From SUG2458 sp051872335 (lineage in GTDB: Bacteria > Bacillota_I > Bacilli_A > RFN20 > CAG-826): 64,000 bases of DNA. The notes beneath the pieces were generated by a model. The model had not been told where the DNA came from, did no database searches, and saw only the letters and a list, made by a program, of their open reading frames with translations. Positions within the stretch are counted from its first letter, which is position 1. Each line of letters opens with the position of its first letter. This document shows, in pieces, positions 1-7,901 of the stretch. Location: positions 54,928-118,927 of the forward strand of contig JBJEDT010000003.1 in assembly GCA_051872335.1 (NCBI GenBank). Direction: 5' to 3'. Both the position numbers and the translations under genes were made by a program.

Positions 1-1357
1 AAGGAAAACATCTGTAAGATTAAATTTAATTAGTGAATCAAGTTCTCGATTTGTAAAAGGAATTAATCCTCATCAACATGAATATGTTTTAAATCTTACA
101 GCACAATGTGTTAGAGAATTATGTGGCTGCAATGATGAGAGTGATATCATAAAATATGATGTAATGGATCATGAATTAGTAAAAATTCCTTTTACATGTG
201 AAAAAATTAATAATCGTTTAGGAACAACATTTAGTGATGAACAAATTTTAAATGTTTTGAAACAAGTTGGTATTGAGATTAATAATGTAGGTCAAAAATT
301 AGAAGCAATTATACCTGCTCATCGAATCGATATAACTTGTGTTGCTGATTTAAGTGAAGAAGTTATTAGAATATTAGGTTTTGATAATATTACTTCACAA
401 TTACCAACATTGAAAACAATTGTTGGTGGCTTAAATGAAAAACAATTAAAGAAACGTCAAATTCGTGATTATTTATGTGCTAATGGTCTTTTTGAGGCGT
501 TAACATATACTCTTGTACGTAAATCAGAAACTTGTGAATTTGAATATGTTAATAATGATGAAACTTTTGATTTATTACATCCAATGACTGATGAACATGA
601 AACAGTAAGAAAAAATATCTTACCTTCATTGTTAAAGTCAGTTCAATATAATATTTCAAGACAAGCACGGGATGTTACTTTATTTGAAGTTGGTGAAATT
701 AATACTAAAAACAAACAAGAAACACATTTAGCAATTGTTTTATGTGGTGATGATTTATATCAACATAAGATGAAAAGAATACCTTATTCTTTTTATAGTA
801 TTAAAGGTTTATTTGAAGGTATTATGAATTTATTAGGTATAAGTACAACAAGATATAAATTAGAAAGACTTGTTTCCGATAAGAAAGAATTCCATCCAGG
901 TAGATCTTGTGTTGTTACACAAGGTAAAAAAGTTCTCGGTGTATTTGGTGAAGTTCATCCAAATGTGTTAAAGAAATATGATTTAGGAAAAACAAGTTGC
1001 CAAGTTTTAGAATTAAACTTAACAGCATTTATTGAAATGAAAACTTCTATTTCTAAAATGGTACCACCTTCAAAATACCCATTTGTAGAAAGAGATTTAG
1101 CTCTTGTTGTTAAAAAAGAAGTTTCAGCATCTGATATTATCAAAACGATTAAAATTGCTGGTAAAGAATTAGTTGCTAATGTTGAAATATTCGACGAATA
1201 TGTTGGCGAACATGTTGAAGAAGGTTACAAATCATTAGCTATTAAGATTACATATCAAAACAAAGATAAAACTTTAGAAGAAAAAGAATTAACTAATACT
1301 GAATCATTAATTAAAGAAGAATTATTTAAGGTTCATAATATTATCTTAAGAGGTTAG
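1..1357 (+). CDS. pheT: Phenylalanine--tRNA ligase beta subunit, 3' part
   Basis: Beta chain of the cytoplasmic (alpha-beta)2 synthetase that charges tRNA-Phe. The frame is open from base 2, so the true start lies upstream of the window and the ATG at 164 is internal; about 450 of some 800 residues are present. The first bases encode RLNLISESSSRFVKGI, typical of the B3/B4 region, followed by the B5 domain (CVADLSEEVIRILGFDNI), the core, and a C-terminal FDX-ACB anticodon-binding domain (YPFVERDLALVV near the end). The stop lies 4 bases before yceD, so the two are probably co-transcribed. pheS is expected just outside the window. Confidence 0.95.
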   Translation, partial: RKTSVRLNLISESSSRFVKGINPHQHEYVLNLTAQCVRELCGCNDESDIIKYDVMDHELVKIPFTCEKINNRLGTTFSDEQILNVLKQVGIEINNVGQKLEAIIPAHRIDITCVADLSEEVIRILGFDNITSQLPTLKTIVGGLNEKQLKKRQIRDYLCANGLFEALTYTLVRKSETCEFEYVNNDETFDLLHPMTDEHETVRKNILPSLLKSVQYNISRQARDVTLFEVGEINTKNKQETHLAIVLCGDDLYQHKMKRIPYSFYSIKGLFEGIMNLLGISTTRYKLERLVSDKKEFHPGRSCVVTQGKKVLGVFGEVHPNVLKKYDLGKTSCQVLELNLTAFIEMKTSISKMVPPSKYPFVERDLALVVKKEVSASDIIKTIKIAGKELVANVEIFDEYVGEHVEEGYKSLAIKITYQNKDKTLEEKELTNTESLIKEELFKVHNIILRG

Positions 1358-1361
1358 TAAA

Positions 1362-1862
1362 ATGAAAATTAATTTAAATACTTTATCGCGATATAATAAT
1401 CAAGTATTAAAAGAAGATATTGTTTTTTCTAAGGAAATGTTACAAGATATCAATTCTTTACTTGACGTAAAATCATGTAACGTAGAAGTTCAAGTTTGTG
1501 ATTATGGAGATATTGTTCGTGTTTTAGTTCAACTCAAAGCTACAGTAGTTCTTCAATGTGCATATACTTTAGAGCCGATTGATTATGTTGTTGATACTGA
1601 TGAATATATTGACTTTTCAATGCTAGATGAAGACGAAGAAGATGACAATATTTTCTATGTTGATAACCCTGAAATTGATTTGATTCCTTATATATTTGGT
1701 ATTTTAATTACTGAGATTCCTTCTAAAGTTGTAAAAGAAGGAGCCAAACTTCCTGCATCTGGAGATGGATATGAAGTATTAACTGAGGAAGAATACGAAG
1801 AAAAACAACAAAATAAAATAGATCCACGATTCTCAAAATTAGATGATTTAGATCTAGATTAA
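1362..1862 (+). CDS. yceD: YceD/DUF177 family protein
   Basis: A 166-residue acidic protein of the YceD (YlbN in B. subtilis, DUF177) family, linked to 23S rRNA or large-subunit accumulation in some bacteria. Visible marks are the central strand with a single cysteine (VVLQCAYTLEPIDY), the acidic stretch MLDEDEEDD and the C-terminal DPRFSKLDDL, which resembles the family's DPRW/F-A-K-L ending. The metal-like CxxC seen in some relatives is reduced to one Cys. In most bacteria rpmF (ribosomal protein L32) follows directly; here a terminator follows and no rpmF is present, so L32 must be encoded elsewhere. The family call is from sequence pattern plus position and is fairly secure. Confidence 0.75.
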   Translation: MKINLNTLSRYNNQVLKEDIVFSKEMLQDINSLLDVKSCNVEVQVCDYGDIVRVLVQLKATVVLQCAYTLEPIDYVVDTDEYIDFSMLDEDEEDDNIFYVDNPEIDLIPYIFGILITEIPSKVVKEGAKLPASGDGYEVLTEEEYEEKQQNKIDPRFSKLDDLDLD

Positions 1863-1874
1863 TACAAATTTTAG

Positions 1875-1904
1875 GCACTAGACAAAAATCTAGTGCTTTT
1901 TTTT
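1875..1904 (+). terminator. Rho-independent terminator after yceD
   Basis: Perfect 8-bp stem GCACTAGA / TCTAGTGC (1875-1882 with 1889-1896), 6-base loop, then eight T. It ends the pheT-yceD transcript and isolates it from the mraZ promoter. Confidence 0.93.
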
Positions 1905-1934
1905 CGAAAATTTTGTAGAATTTGTGGATTTTTC

Positions 1935-1963
1935 TTTACATTATTTGTCGAAATTACTATAAT
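1935..1963 (+). promoter_or_regulatory. Sigma-A type promoter of mraZ / dcw cluster
   Basis: TTTACA at 1935-1940 and a perfect TATAAT at 1958-1963 with 17-bp spacing. Transcription would begin near 1970, directly at the first copy of the three-copy operator. It lies between the yceD terminator and mraZ, as expected for the head of the division cluster. Confidence 0.88.
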
Positions 1964-1970
1964 TTAGGTA

Positions 1971-2000
1971 GAAAGTGGATGAAAGTGGAAGGAAGTGGCA
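1971..2000 (+). promoter_or_regulatory. MraZ operator: three 10-bp direct repeats
   Basis: Three tandem decamers with no gap: GAAAGTGGAT, GAAAGTGGAA and GGAAGTGGCA, sharing a G-A-AGTGG core. MraZ from E. coli and mollicutes is known to bind short GTG-containing direct repeats at about 10-bp spacing in front of its own gene. Here they cover the predicted start of transcription and the leader, and the last copy also supplies the purine-rich Shine-Dalgarno region of mraZ. This predicts autoregulation of the dcw promoter by MraZ. Confidence 0.82.
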
Positions 2001-2007
2001 AAAAAAT

Positions 2008-2436
2008 ATGTATTTTGGTAATTTCGAACATACTATGGATGCTAAAGGACGTATTTGTATTCCTGCTAAATTCCGTGAGGCTCTTGGAACACTTGTCTAT
2101 ATCACAAAAGGTATGGATGGATGTTTAAATCTATATTCAGAAAAAGATTTTGAAAAAATTTTAACTGAATTGTCTTCATTGTCTTTCAACAATCCACAAT
2201 CAAGAGCTCACATTAGAGCAAATGCTGGTTCTACTGATGAGTGCGAAATAGACAAGCAAGGTAGATTACAATTACCTAGCAAACTTCTAGTTCGTGAAAA
2301 TTTAGGTAAAGAAATAACAATCGTTGGTGCAATTGATCATTTAGAAATTTGGGATAGAGCAAGATGGAATGAATATTTCGATAATGCATATTCTAACGAT
2401 GAACAAAATGCAAAGGATTTGGATTCATTAAAATAA
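2008..2436 (+). CDS. mraZ: Transcriptional regulator MraZ
   Basis: DNA-binding regulator of the dcw cluster, built of two AbrB-like halves. The two DxxGR signatures are visible: HTMDAKGRICIPAKFR near the start and CEIDKQGRLQLPSKL in the second half. The start is placed at ATG 2008 because family members begin MF/MYxGxxxHxxDxKGR; an earlier ATG at 1975 would translate the operator repeats. Length is 142 residues, normal for the family. The gene is preceded by its promoter and operator and followed 2 bases later by rsmH. It most likely represses this promoter, with RsmH activity a possible modulator as reported in other bacteria. Confidence 0.95.
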   Translation: MYFGNFEHTMDAKGRICIPAKFREALGTLVYITKGMDGCLNLYSEKDFEKILTELSSLSFNNPQSRAHIRANAGSTDECEIDKQGRLQLPSKLLVRENLGKEITIVGAIDHLEIWDRARWNEYFDNAYSNDEQNAKDLDSLK

Positions 2437-2438
2437 TT

Positions 2439-3374
2439 ATGAATAACGAACATATTCCTGTATTACTAGACGAAGTTATTGAAAACCTAAATATTAATCC
2501 TGATGGAATCTATGTAGATCTCACATTAGGAAGAGCAGGTCATAGTTCCGAGATTTTAAAAAGACTTTCAAATAAAGGAAAGTTAATAGGATTTGATCAA
2601 GATATCGAAGCAATTATTGCTTCGACAGAAAGATTAAATAAAATAGCTCCTAATTTTGAAGTCATAAAATCCAACTTTGAAAACATTAAGGATGAACTTT
2701 TAAAAAGAGGTATTACTAAAGTTGATGGTATTTTAGCTGATTTAGGTGTTAGTTCTCCACAATTTGATCAAGGTGATCGAGGATTCAGTTATCGTTTTGA
2801 TGCAAAACTCGATATGCGTATGGATCAAAATGCTAGTTTATCTGCATATGACATTATTAATTCCTATTCACTACAAGATCTAACAAGAATATTTAGAGAA
2901 TATGGTGAAGAAAAATATGCATATGAAATAGCTAAAAAAATTGTTAGAGAAAGAGAACAAAAAACAATTGAAACAACATTTGAGTTGGTAGATATCATTA
3001 AAAGAAGTTTACCTAGTAAAGAACTATCAAAAAAAGGGCATCCAGCTAAGCAAGTATTTCAAGCATTAAGAATCGAAACTAATCGAGAATTAGAAGTATT
3101 AGAAAAAATGCTTAAGGATGGATTAGAACTCTTATCTTCAAAAGGAAGAATGGCTATTATTACTTTCCAATCACTCGAAGATAGAATTGTAAAAAACATT
3201 TTTAAAGAGGTAAGCACACCTAAACCAACACCAAGATGGATGCCTAGTTTACCTGATGATCAAGAAGTTGATTATCGATTAATTAATAAGAAGGTCATTA
3301 TCGCTGGTGAACAGGAACTTAAAAGAAATCCTCGTTCAGAAAGTGCAAAATTAAGAGTTATTGAAAGAAAATAA
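2439..3374 (+). CDS. rsmH: 16S rRNA m4C1402 methyltransferase RsmH
   Basis: SAM-dependent methyltransferase for the N4 position of C1402 in 16S rRNA, formerly MraW. Family features are the N-terminal HIPVLLDEVI, the SAM loop VDLTLGRAGHSSEIL, GILADLGVSSPQFD, and FQALRIETNRE with IITFQSLEDRIVK in the C-terminal half. It has 311 residues, standard length. It starts 2 bases after the mraZ stop without a strong Shine-Dalgarno of its own, suggesting translational coupling. Position within mraZ-rsmH-ftsL is canonical. Confidence 0.96.
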   Translation: MNNEHIPVLLDEVIENLNINPDGIYVDLTLGRAGHSSEILKRLSNKGKLIGFDQDIEAIIASTERLNKIAPNFEVIKSNFENIKDELLKRGITKVDGILADLGVSSPQFDQGDRGFSYRFDAKLDMRMDQNASLSAYDIINSYSLQDLTRIFREYGEEKYAYEIAKKIVREREQKTIETTFELVDIIKRSLPSKELSKKGHPAKQVFQALRIETNRELEVLEKMLKDGLELLSSKGRMAIITFQSLEDRIVKNIFKEVSTPKPTPRWMPSLPDDQEVDYRLINKKVIIAGEQELKRNPRSESAKLRVIERK

Positions 3375-3395
3375 CATTAGAAAGGATGAGAAAAG

Positions 3396-3635
3396 ATGAA
3401 AAACAAAATTAAAAAATTCAACAAGACATCTCAAGACTACAAAGCAAAAAAGCTTGGTATTGTTTCATGCTGCATGGCTATTGCTTCAGTTGGTATTCTC
3501 ATTCCAGCAGCAGAGCAATATAAAAAAGAAAATCTTGCTTTAAATCAACAAATCGAGTTACTTCTTAACGATGATGTACAAGATGTTCAAGTTGAAGATA
3601 TCGAGGAAGTTGAATTATTAGAGTTTAGTAAATAA
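3396..3635 (+). CDS. Small FtsL-like membrane protein
   Basis: A 79-residue protein with a basic N terminus, one membrane segment at about residues 20-41, a short possible coiled coil (EQYKKENLALNQQIELLLND) and an acidic tail rich in V, E and D. It has a good Shine-Dalgarno (AAAGGATG) and follows rsmH, exactly where ftsL lies in most Firmicutes. FtsL proteins diverge strongly but are usually 100-120 residues with a longer outer coiled coil, so this would be a shortened version. The assignment rests on topology and position, not on a recognised motif, so it is left without a symbol. Confidence 0.55.
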   Translation: MKNKIKKFNKTSQDYKAKKLGIVSCCMAIASVGILIPAAEQYKKENLALNQQIELLLNDDVQDVQVEDIEEVELLEFSK

Positions 3636-3648
3636 ATTTAGGTTAGTG

Positions 3649-3679
3649 ATTGAAATATACCCCCAAAAATTATTTCAAT
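3649..3679 (+). other. Hairpin with C-rich loop in the ftsL-like 3' region
   Basis: ATTGAAATA (3649-3657) pairs with TATTTCAAT (3671-3679), leaving a loop that contains CCCCC. A smaller stem (ATTATT/AATAAT, about 3697-3714), a second unpaired CCCCC and then a terminator follow. It may be only the 3' end of the upstream mRNA or a small RNA with exposed C-runs. Confidence 0.35.
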
Positions 3680-3731
3680 TTTCTAATATGCAGATTATTA
3701 ACAACAATAATATGCAAATCCCCCTTTTTGA

Positions 3732-3761
3732 AACTCAGTTGTGCTAGGACTGAGTTTTTTT
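3732..3761 (+). terminator. Terminator ending the first dcw segment
   Basis: Stem AACTCAGT / ACTGAGTT (3732-3739 with 3749-3756), 9-base loop and a T run. It separates mraZ-rsmH-ftsL-like from the PAP2 gene, so the dcw cluster is not one transcript here. Confidence 0.88.
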
Positions 3762-3813
3762 ATTAATGAAAATATATAGTTAGTATGGTAAAATATAAAT
3801 AAGGAGTTTTTGT

Positions 3814-4779
3814 ATGAGTAGAATTCAAAAGAATATTTTACAAATTTGTTTATTTGTATGTGTTTTTACGACATTATTAATAATTGCAACTTTTTGTGAT
3901 TTGCAAATAAGCAAAATATTAGCTACTAGTGGTTTAGGTTCTGGAAAATATTATACATCAAATGTTTTTGGACAAATAATCGAATATATTGGTAGTTTTC
4001 CAATCTTCTTTTTGGGAGGATTTGCTTGTTTAATCTTTATGCATCATTTTTATCAATTTAAAGATGCAAGAAGATTATTGTCTTTATTATTTCTATTAAT
4101 TGGTTTTGGTTTAATATTTTATTTTTATCACGACACAATGAAATATATTGCTAGATTTGTTACTAACCAACATACCGTTACTGACTATTTATATTCTTGG
4201 TGGGGACTTCTAGTAATGATTACGTTATCTATATCAACAACTGCAATTGGTGTGATTTTTTATCATAAAGTAAGTTTCGAAGCAAATCGTAAATTATTTA
4301 ATTTTGCATTTGTTATTATTTGTACTTGTGTTTTATATTTAATAATTAACTTAATTAAAGGGCCAATTGGAAGAATGAGATTCCGTGCTATGACATTAAT
4401 TGGTAATGATTTTAGCTATTATACACCTTGGTATGTTGTCAGTGGTGCTAAAGAAACAGTTGAAGCTTTATATCCTGGAGTTGTTAGTAGCGATGGTTTT
4501 AAATCATTCCCATCTGGCCATACATTCTCAGCAGGTACTATTTATGCTTTGATTTGTTTACCAGATGTATTTGATAGATTTAATAATAAAAAGTGGAGAG
4601 TACTATGGTATGTAATACCTGTTTGTTATACAGGACTTGTTGCTATTGGCCGTATTGTTGCCGGTGCTCACTTTATGTCTGATGTTTTAATTGGTGGAAC
4701 TCTTGCTTACTTTGGAGCTGAATTATCTCGTTATATTTTCATAACTCGCAAAACAAAAAAAATGCAAGAAATTAAATAA
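3814..4779 (+). CDS. PAP2-family membrane phosphatase
   Basis: Integral membrane phosphatase of the PAP2/undecaprenyl-diphosphatase type, expected to remove phosphate from a lipid or isoprenoid diphosphate at the outer face of the membrane. Several hydrophobic segments precede the signature: KGPIGRMRF (KX6R), FPSGHTFSAG with the catalytic PSGH, and GRIVAGAHFMSDV, the R-x5-H-x3-D block with the nucleophile His. The first block has RF where most members have RP. Length is 321 residues; Shine-Dalgarno AAGGAG stands 7 bases before ATG 3814. It sits in an island inside the dcw cluster, so a role in lipid-carrier recycling is plausible, but substrate cannot be read from sequence. Confidence 0.85.
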   Translation: MSRIQKNILQICLFVCVFTTLLIIATFCDLQISKILATSGLGSGKYYTSNVFGQIIEYIGSFPIFFLGGFACLIFMHHFYQFKDARRLLSLLFLLIGFGLIFYFYHDTMKYIARFVTNQHTVTDYLYSWWGLLVMITLSISTTAIGVIFYHKVSFEANRKLFNFAFVIICTCVLYLIINLIKGPIGRMRFRAMTLIGNDFSYYTPWYVVSGAKETVEALYPGVVSSDGFKSFPSGHTFSAGTIYALICLPDVFDRFNNKKWRVLWYVIPVCYTGLVAIGRIVAGAHFMSDVLIGGTLAYFGAELSRYIFITRKTKKMQEIK

Positions 4780-4817
4780 TAAAATTTAGAAGATAATATT
4801 AAGAAAGGCAGAATAAT

Positions 4818-5042
4818 ATGAAGAATTCAAAAATTTGCCCAAAATGTAATTCAAATAATATTGTTAGAATTGATGGCTATTCAGGACCATATGGAGTTGG
4901 AAATAATATTATAACTGGTAATACTATTTTTTCAGCAGTTAATGTAAATAGATATATATGTTGTTCATGTGGTTATTCAGAAGAATGGATCGATTATGAA
5001 GATATAGAAAAAGTAAAAAATAGTAGAAAAGCAAAAAAATAA
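4818..5042 (+). CDS. Small zinc-ribbon protein
   Basis: A 74-residue protein with two CxxC knuckles, CPKCNSNNIVR near the N terminus and CCSCGYSEEW about 35 residues later, separated by a glycine-rich stretch. The arrangement is that of a zinc ribbon; the C-terminal tail is charged (DYEDIEKVKNSRKAKK). Shine-Dalgarno AAAGGCAG precedes the start. Function is unknown: such proteins are often small nucleic-acid or protein adaptors. Confidence 0.7.
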   Translation: MKNSKICPKCNSNNIVRIDGYSGPYGVGNNIITGNTIFSAVNVNRYICCSCGYSEEWIDYEDIEKVKNSRKAKK

Positions 5043-5064
5043 ATTGATTATTTAATGGAACTTA

Positions 5065-5091
5065 AAAAGGTAGAGATTGTCTCTACCTTTT
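5065..5091. terminator. Bidirectional terminator between convergent genes
   Basis: 12-bp stem AAAAGGTAGAGA / TCTCTACCTTTT (5065-5076 with 5080-5091) with a 3-base loop. The A-rich and T-rich arms serve the zinc-ribbon gene on + and the HAD gene on -. Confidence 0.9.
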
Positions 5092-5119
5092 AATTTAATA
5101 AGTAAATACATTTAAAATT

Positions 5120-5773
5120 TTATTTGATTAACTCAATGAAATCTGTAATATAGATATCACTAATTTCTTTTTTTGTTTTTTCTTCACTACAAGTTCTTTC
5201 ATAAATAGCTGCAGTTATAAATCCAGCACTTTTTGCTGACTTTAAAGCAACAACAATATCTTCAACAATCAAACACTCTTCAGGCTTTAAAGATAATTTA
5301 TTAGCTACATCTAGATATATATCTGGAGTCTTTTTACCATTTGGAAATTTACGAACATTTTCTATAAAAGAAAAGTATTCATATATTCCATGTCTTTTTA
5401 AACATGGTTCATAACAATTTGGTTCATTTGCTGTTGCTACTGCTAGTTTAATATTATTTGCATTTAAATAACAAATAAATTCTTTAGCATGACTTTTTAA
5501 TTCAACTTCTTGTTCATAACGATGAACAGAAAGACTTTTCCATTCTTCTAAAATTTCATCAGTTGATTCAGGAAGATTAAATCTTTCTTTTGTATAAATA
5601 GCTGCTTTATCTAAACCCATATGAGCAATAGCTTTTGAATAATCAGAAGGAACTTCCATATTACGTTTATGAAAGAAATCTTTATCAACTTCAGACCATA
5701 TTGTACATGAATCAACTAAAGTACCATCAAGATCAAATATAACACCTTTAATTTCGCGATTTTTTATTAACAT
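5120..5773 (-). CDS. HAD-family phosphatase, beta-phosphoglucomutase-like
   Basis: Haloacid dehalogenase-fold hydrolase of subfamily IA. Motif I is FDLDGTLVDS near the N terminus, motif II includes AVATAN, and motifs III/IV include GKKTPD and CLIVEDIVVALKSAKSAGF. A helical cap lies between motifs I and II, as in beta-phosphoglucomutase and related sugar or nucleotide phosphatases. The start is set at ATG 5773 because AAAGGTG is 9-10 bases upstream; a GTG at 5785 would overlap that site. It begins 1 base after the stop of the flavoprotein gene, so the two form an operon with hpt. Substrate unknown. Confidence 0.85.
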   Translation of the reverse strand: MLIKNREIKGVIFDLDGTLVDSCTIWSEVDKDFFHKRNMEVPSDYSKAIAHMGLDKAAIYTKERFNLPESTDEILEEWKSLSVHRYEQEVELKSHAKEFICYLNANNIKLAVATANEPNCYEPCLKRHGIYEYFSFIENVRKFPNGKKTPDIYLDVANKLSLKPEECLIVEDIVVALKSAKSAGFITAAIYERTCSEEKTKKEISDIYITDFIELIK

Positions 5774-5774
5774 A

Positions 5775-7199
5775 TTAAAGTACACCTTTTTCTTTTATTG
5801 AACGAGCAACCTTAACACCATTTGCTCCAGCTTGTGCTAAACCTCTTGTAATACCAGCACCATCTCCACCAACATAAAGATTTGAAATTGATGTTTCAAA
5901 ATTTGAATTGGTTTTAACTTTATCAGAATAGAATTTTGCTTCAACACCATAAAATAATGTATGATCATTTGCAATACCTGGAGTAATGACATCTAATGCT
6001 TTAACCATTTCAATTAAAGAAATCATTGTAGTGTAAGGTAAAACAATAGACAAATCACCTGGGACTGCTTCTTTTAGTGTAGGTTTAACAAAACCTTCTT
6101 GAATACGTTTAGCCGTAGATCTTCTACCTTTTAAGATATCGCCAAATTTTTGAACTAAGACTGTACCACCTGATAGTTTGTTAGCTAATTCACTAACTAA
6201 ACGGGCATATTCATTAGAGTCATTAAATGGTTCATCAAAGTAGTGAGAGACAAGTAAAGCAAAGTTAGTGTTATTACTTCCTAGTTTTTCATCATGATAA
6301 GAATGGCCATTACATACCATAACACCATTATGGTTTTCAATAACTACATGTCCTGATGGGTTTGAACAAAATGTTCTAACTTGAGTACCAACCGATGTAT
6401 TGTAAATGAATTTACCTTCATAAAGATATTTGTTAATGTCATCCATAATAATATTATTTGTTTCAACACGAACACCAATATCAACACGATTGTTTGATAC
6501 TTCAACACCATGTTTTTTTACAACTTGTGATAGCCATTCAGATCCAGCACGACCAACACCTAAAACTACTGCTTTAGCAAATAATTTTTCTCCATTTTCT
6601 AAAACAACACCTTTAGCTTCATTATTTTCAACAATAACATCTATAACGTTTGTTTCAAATAAGAAATCCATTTTCTTTTTCAATTCTTCAAAAATATTTT
6701 TTAGAACTTGTAAATTAATTTCTGTACCTAAATGTCTGACTTCACTTCTTAAGAGTTTTAGACCAACAGAGATAGCTTTTTTCTCAATCTCATAAACTTC
6801 ATGAGTGTAAGGTTTTGTTAATTCATTTGGAGCCCCGTGTTTTAAATTAATATTATCTACATATCTAATTAATTCTAAAACTTCATCTTCAGGAAGATAA
6901 TCTGTCATCCATCCACCGAATTCAGCAGTAATATTAAATTTACCATCTGAATAAGCACCACTACCACCAAAACCATTAGTCATTGAACATGCAGGTTTAC
7001 AACCAGAATTACCATCTTTATCAAGAGGGCAGTGTTTAATTTTATGCTCTAAAACAGGACATTTTCTTGTATAAATATCATGTCCTCTATCAATTAATAA
7101 AATCTTTTTATCATTAAATAAAGTTGTAAGTTCATATGCAGTAAAAATTCCCATTGGACCTGCACCGACAATAATTACATCATAGTTTTGTTGATTCAT
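5775..7199 (-). CDS. FAD-dependent dehydrogenase (COG2509-like)
   Basis: Flavoprotein of 474 residues with an N-terminal dinucleotide-binding fold: DVIIVGAGPMGIFTAYEL (GxGxxG) and an acidic partner in LLIDRG. A cysteine-rich stretch follows (CPVLEHKIKHCPLDKDG, then GCKPACSMTNGFGGSGAYSDGKF), characteristic of the uncharacterised COG2509 family. The C-terminal end has a second FAD-contact region, NLYVGGDGAGITRGLAQAG. Shine-Dalgarno AAGGAG is 8 bases before the ATG. It is followed immediately by a HAD phosphatase and preceded by hpt. The enzyme class is secure; substrate and electron acceptor are not known. Confidence 0.85.
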   Translation of the reverse strand: MNQQNYDVIIVGAGPMGIFTAYELTTLFNDKKILLIDRGHDIYTRKCPVLEHKIKHCPLDKDGNSGCKPACSMTNGFGGSGAYSDGKFNITAEFGGWMTDYLPEDEVLELIRYVDNINLKHGAPNELTKPYTHEVYEIEKKAISVGLKLLRSEVRHLGTEINLQVLKNIFEELKKKMDFLFETNVIDVIVENNEAKGVVLENGEKLFAKAVVLGVGRAGSEWLSQVVKKHGVEVSNNRVDIGVRVETNNIIMDDINKYLYEGKFIYNTSVGTQVRTFCSNPSGHVVIENHNGVMVCNGHSYHDEKLGSNNTNFALLVSHYFDEPFNDSNEYARLVSELANKLSGGTVLVQKFGDILKGRRSTAKRIQEGFVKPTLKEAVPGDLSIVLPYTTMISLIEMVKALDVITPGIANDHTLFYGVEAKFYSDKVKTNSNFETSISNLYVGGDGAGITRGLAQAGANGVKVARSIKEKGVL

Positions 7200-7228
7200 A
7201 GATAAAACTCCTTATAATTCAAATTTAA

Positions 7229-7774
7229 TTAGTCTTCAATATATTTTGGATTTATAACACCAATATATGGTAAATTGCGATATTTTTCATTGTAATCTAG
7301 TCCATAACCTATAACAAATAAATCATCAATATCAAAAGCGACATATTTTGGATTTATTTCTTTGAGTATACGTCTACTAGGTTTATTTAACATAGCGCAA
7401 GTTTCAACAGAAAGAGCACCTTGTTTTTTGAAATATTTTGTTAAAGCATCAATTGTATAGCCAGTATCAACGATATCTTCAATAATTAAAATATGTCTCC
7501 CTTTAATCTCATGAAGAGTATTATTTGCAATTTTAACGTTACCAGTTGATGTTGTATTCACATAGCTGGATGCTTTAATGAAACCAACATCACAATTACA
7601 ATCAAATTTCTTCATAAGATCAGCAAAAAACATAAAACTTCCTTTTAATGTACAAACGACAATTGGATATTTATCTTTGTAATCTTTTGCTAATTCAATT
7701 GCTAATTGTTTAGCACGTTTTTTAATTTGTGGTTCACGATATAAAACTCTTCCGACAACATCTGATCGTTTCAT
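7229..7774 (-). CDS. hpt: Hypoxanthine phosphoribosyltransferase
   Basis: Purine salvage enzyme that makes IMP or GMP from hypoxanthine or guanine and PRPP. The PRPP-binding signature ILIIEDIVDTGYTIDAL is intact, as are the substrate loop around VCTLKGSFMFFADL and the C-terminal DLFVIGYGLDYNEKYRNLPYIG. The start is taken at ATG 7774 because AGGAG lies 11 bases upstream (7786-7790); the open frame extends to 7816 but that part has no ribosome site and no family match. The resulting 181 residues is the normal length. Near the dcw cluster hpt is often beside tilS and ftsH; here neither is present. Confidence 0.94.
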   Translation of the reverse strand: MKRSDVVGRVLYREPQIKKRAKQLAIELAKDYKDKYPIVVCTLKGSFMFFADLMKKFDCNCDVGFIKASSYVNTTSTGNVKIANNTLHEIKGRHILIIEDIVDTGYTIDALTKYFKKQGALSVETCAMLNKPSRRILKEINPKYVAFDIDDLFVIGYGLDYNEKYRNLPYIGVINPKYIED

Positions 7775-7901
7775 AATTTGTATATCTCCTCTAAAAAAAC
7801 AATAATATAATAGCATAAAATTTTGATAATTACATCTCTATTATTTAATTAAATGAATTATTAATCTTAGTCAATAAGCATAAATTTAATGAGGAATGCA
7901 G

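Noticed and set aside
1922..2128. 68-residue + frame across the mraZ promoter
   Set aside because: It spans the promoter, operator and mraZ start in a shifted frame; no ribosome site.
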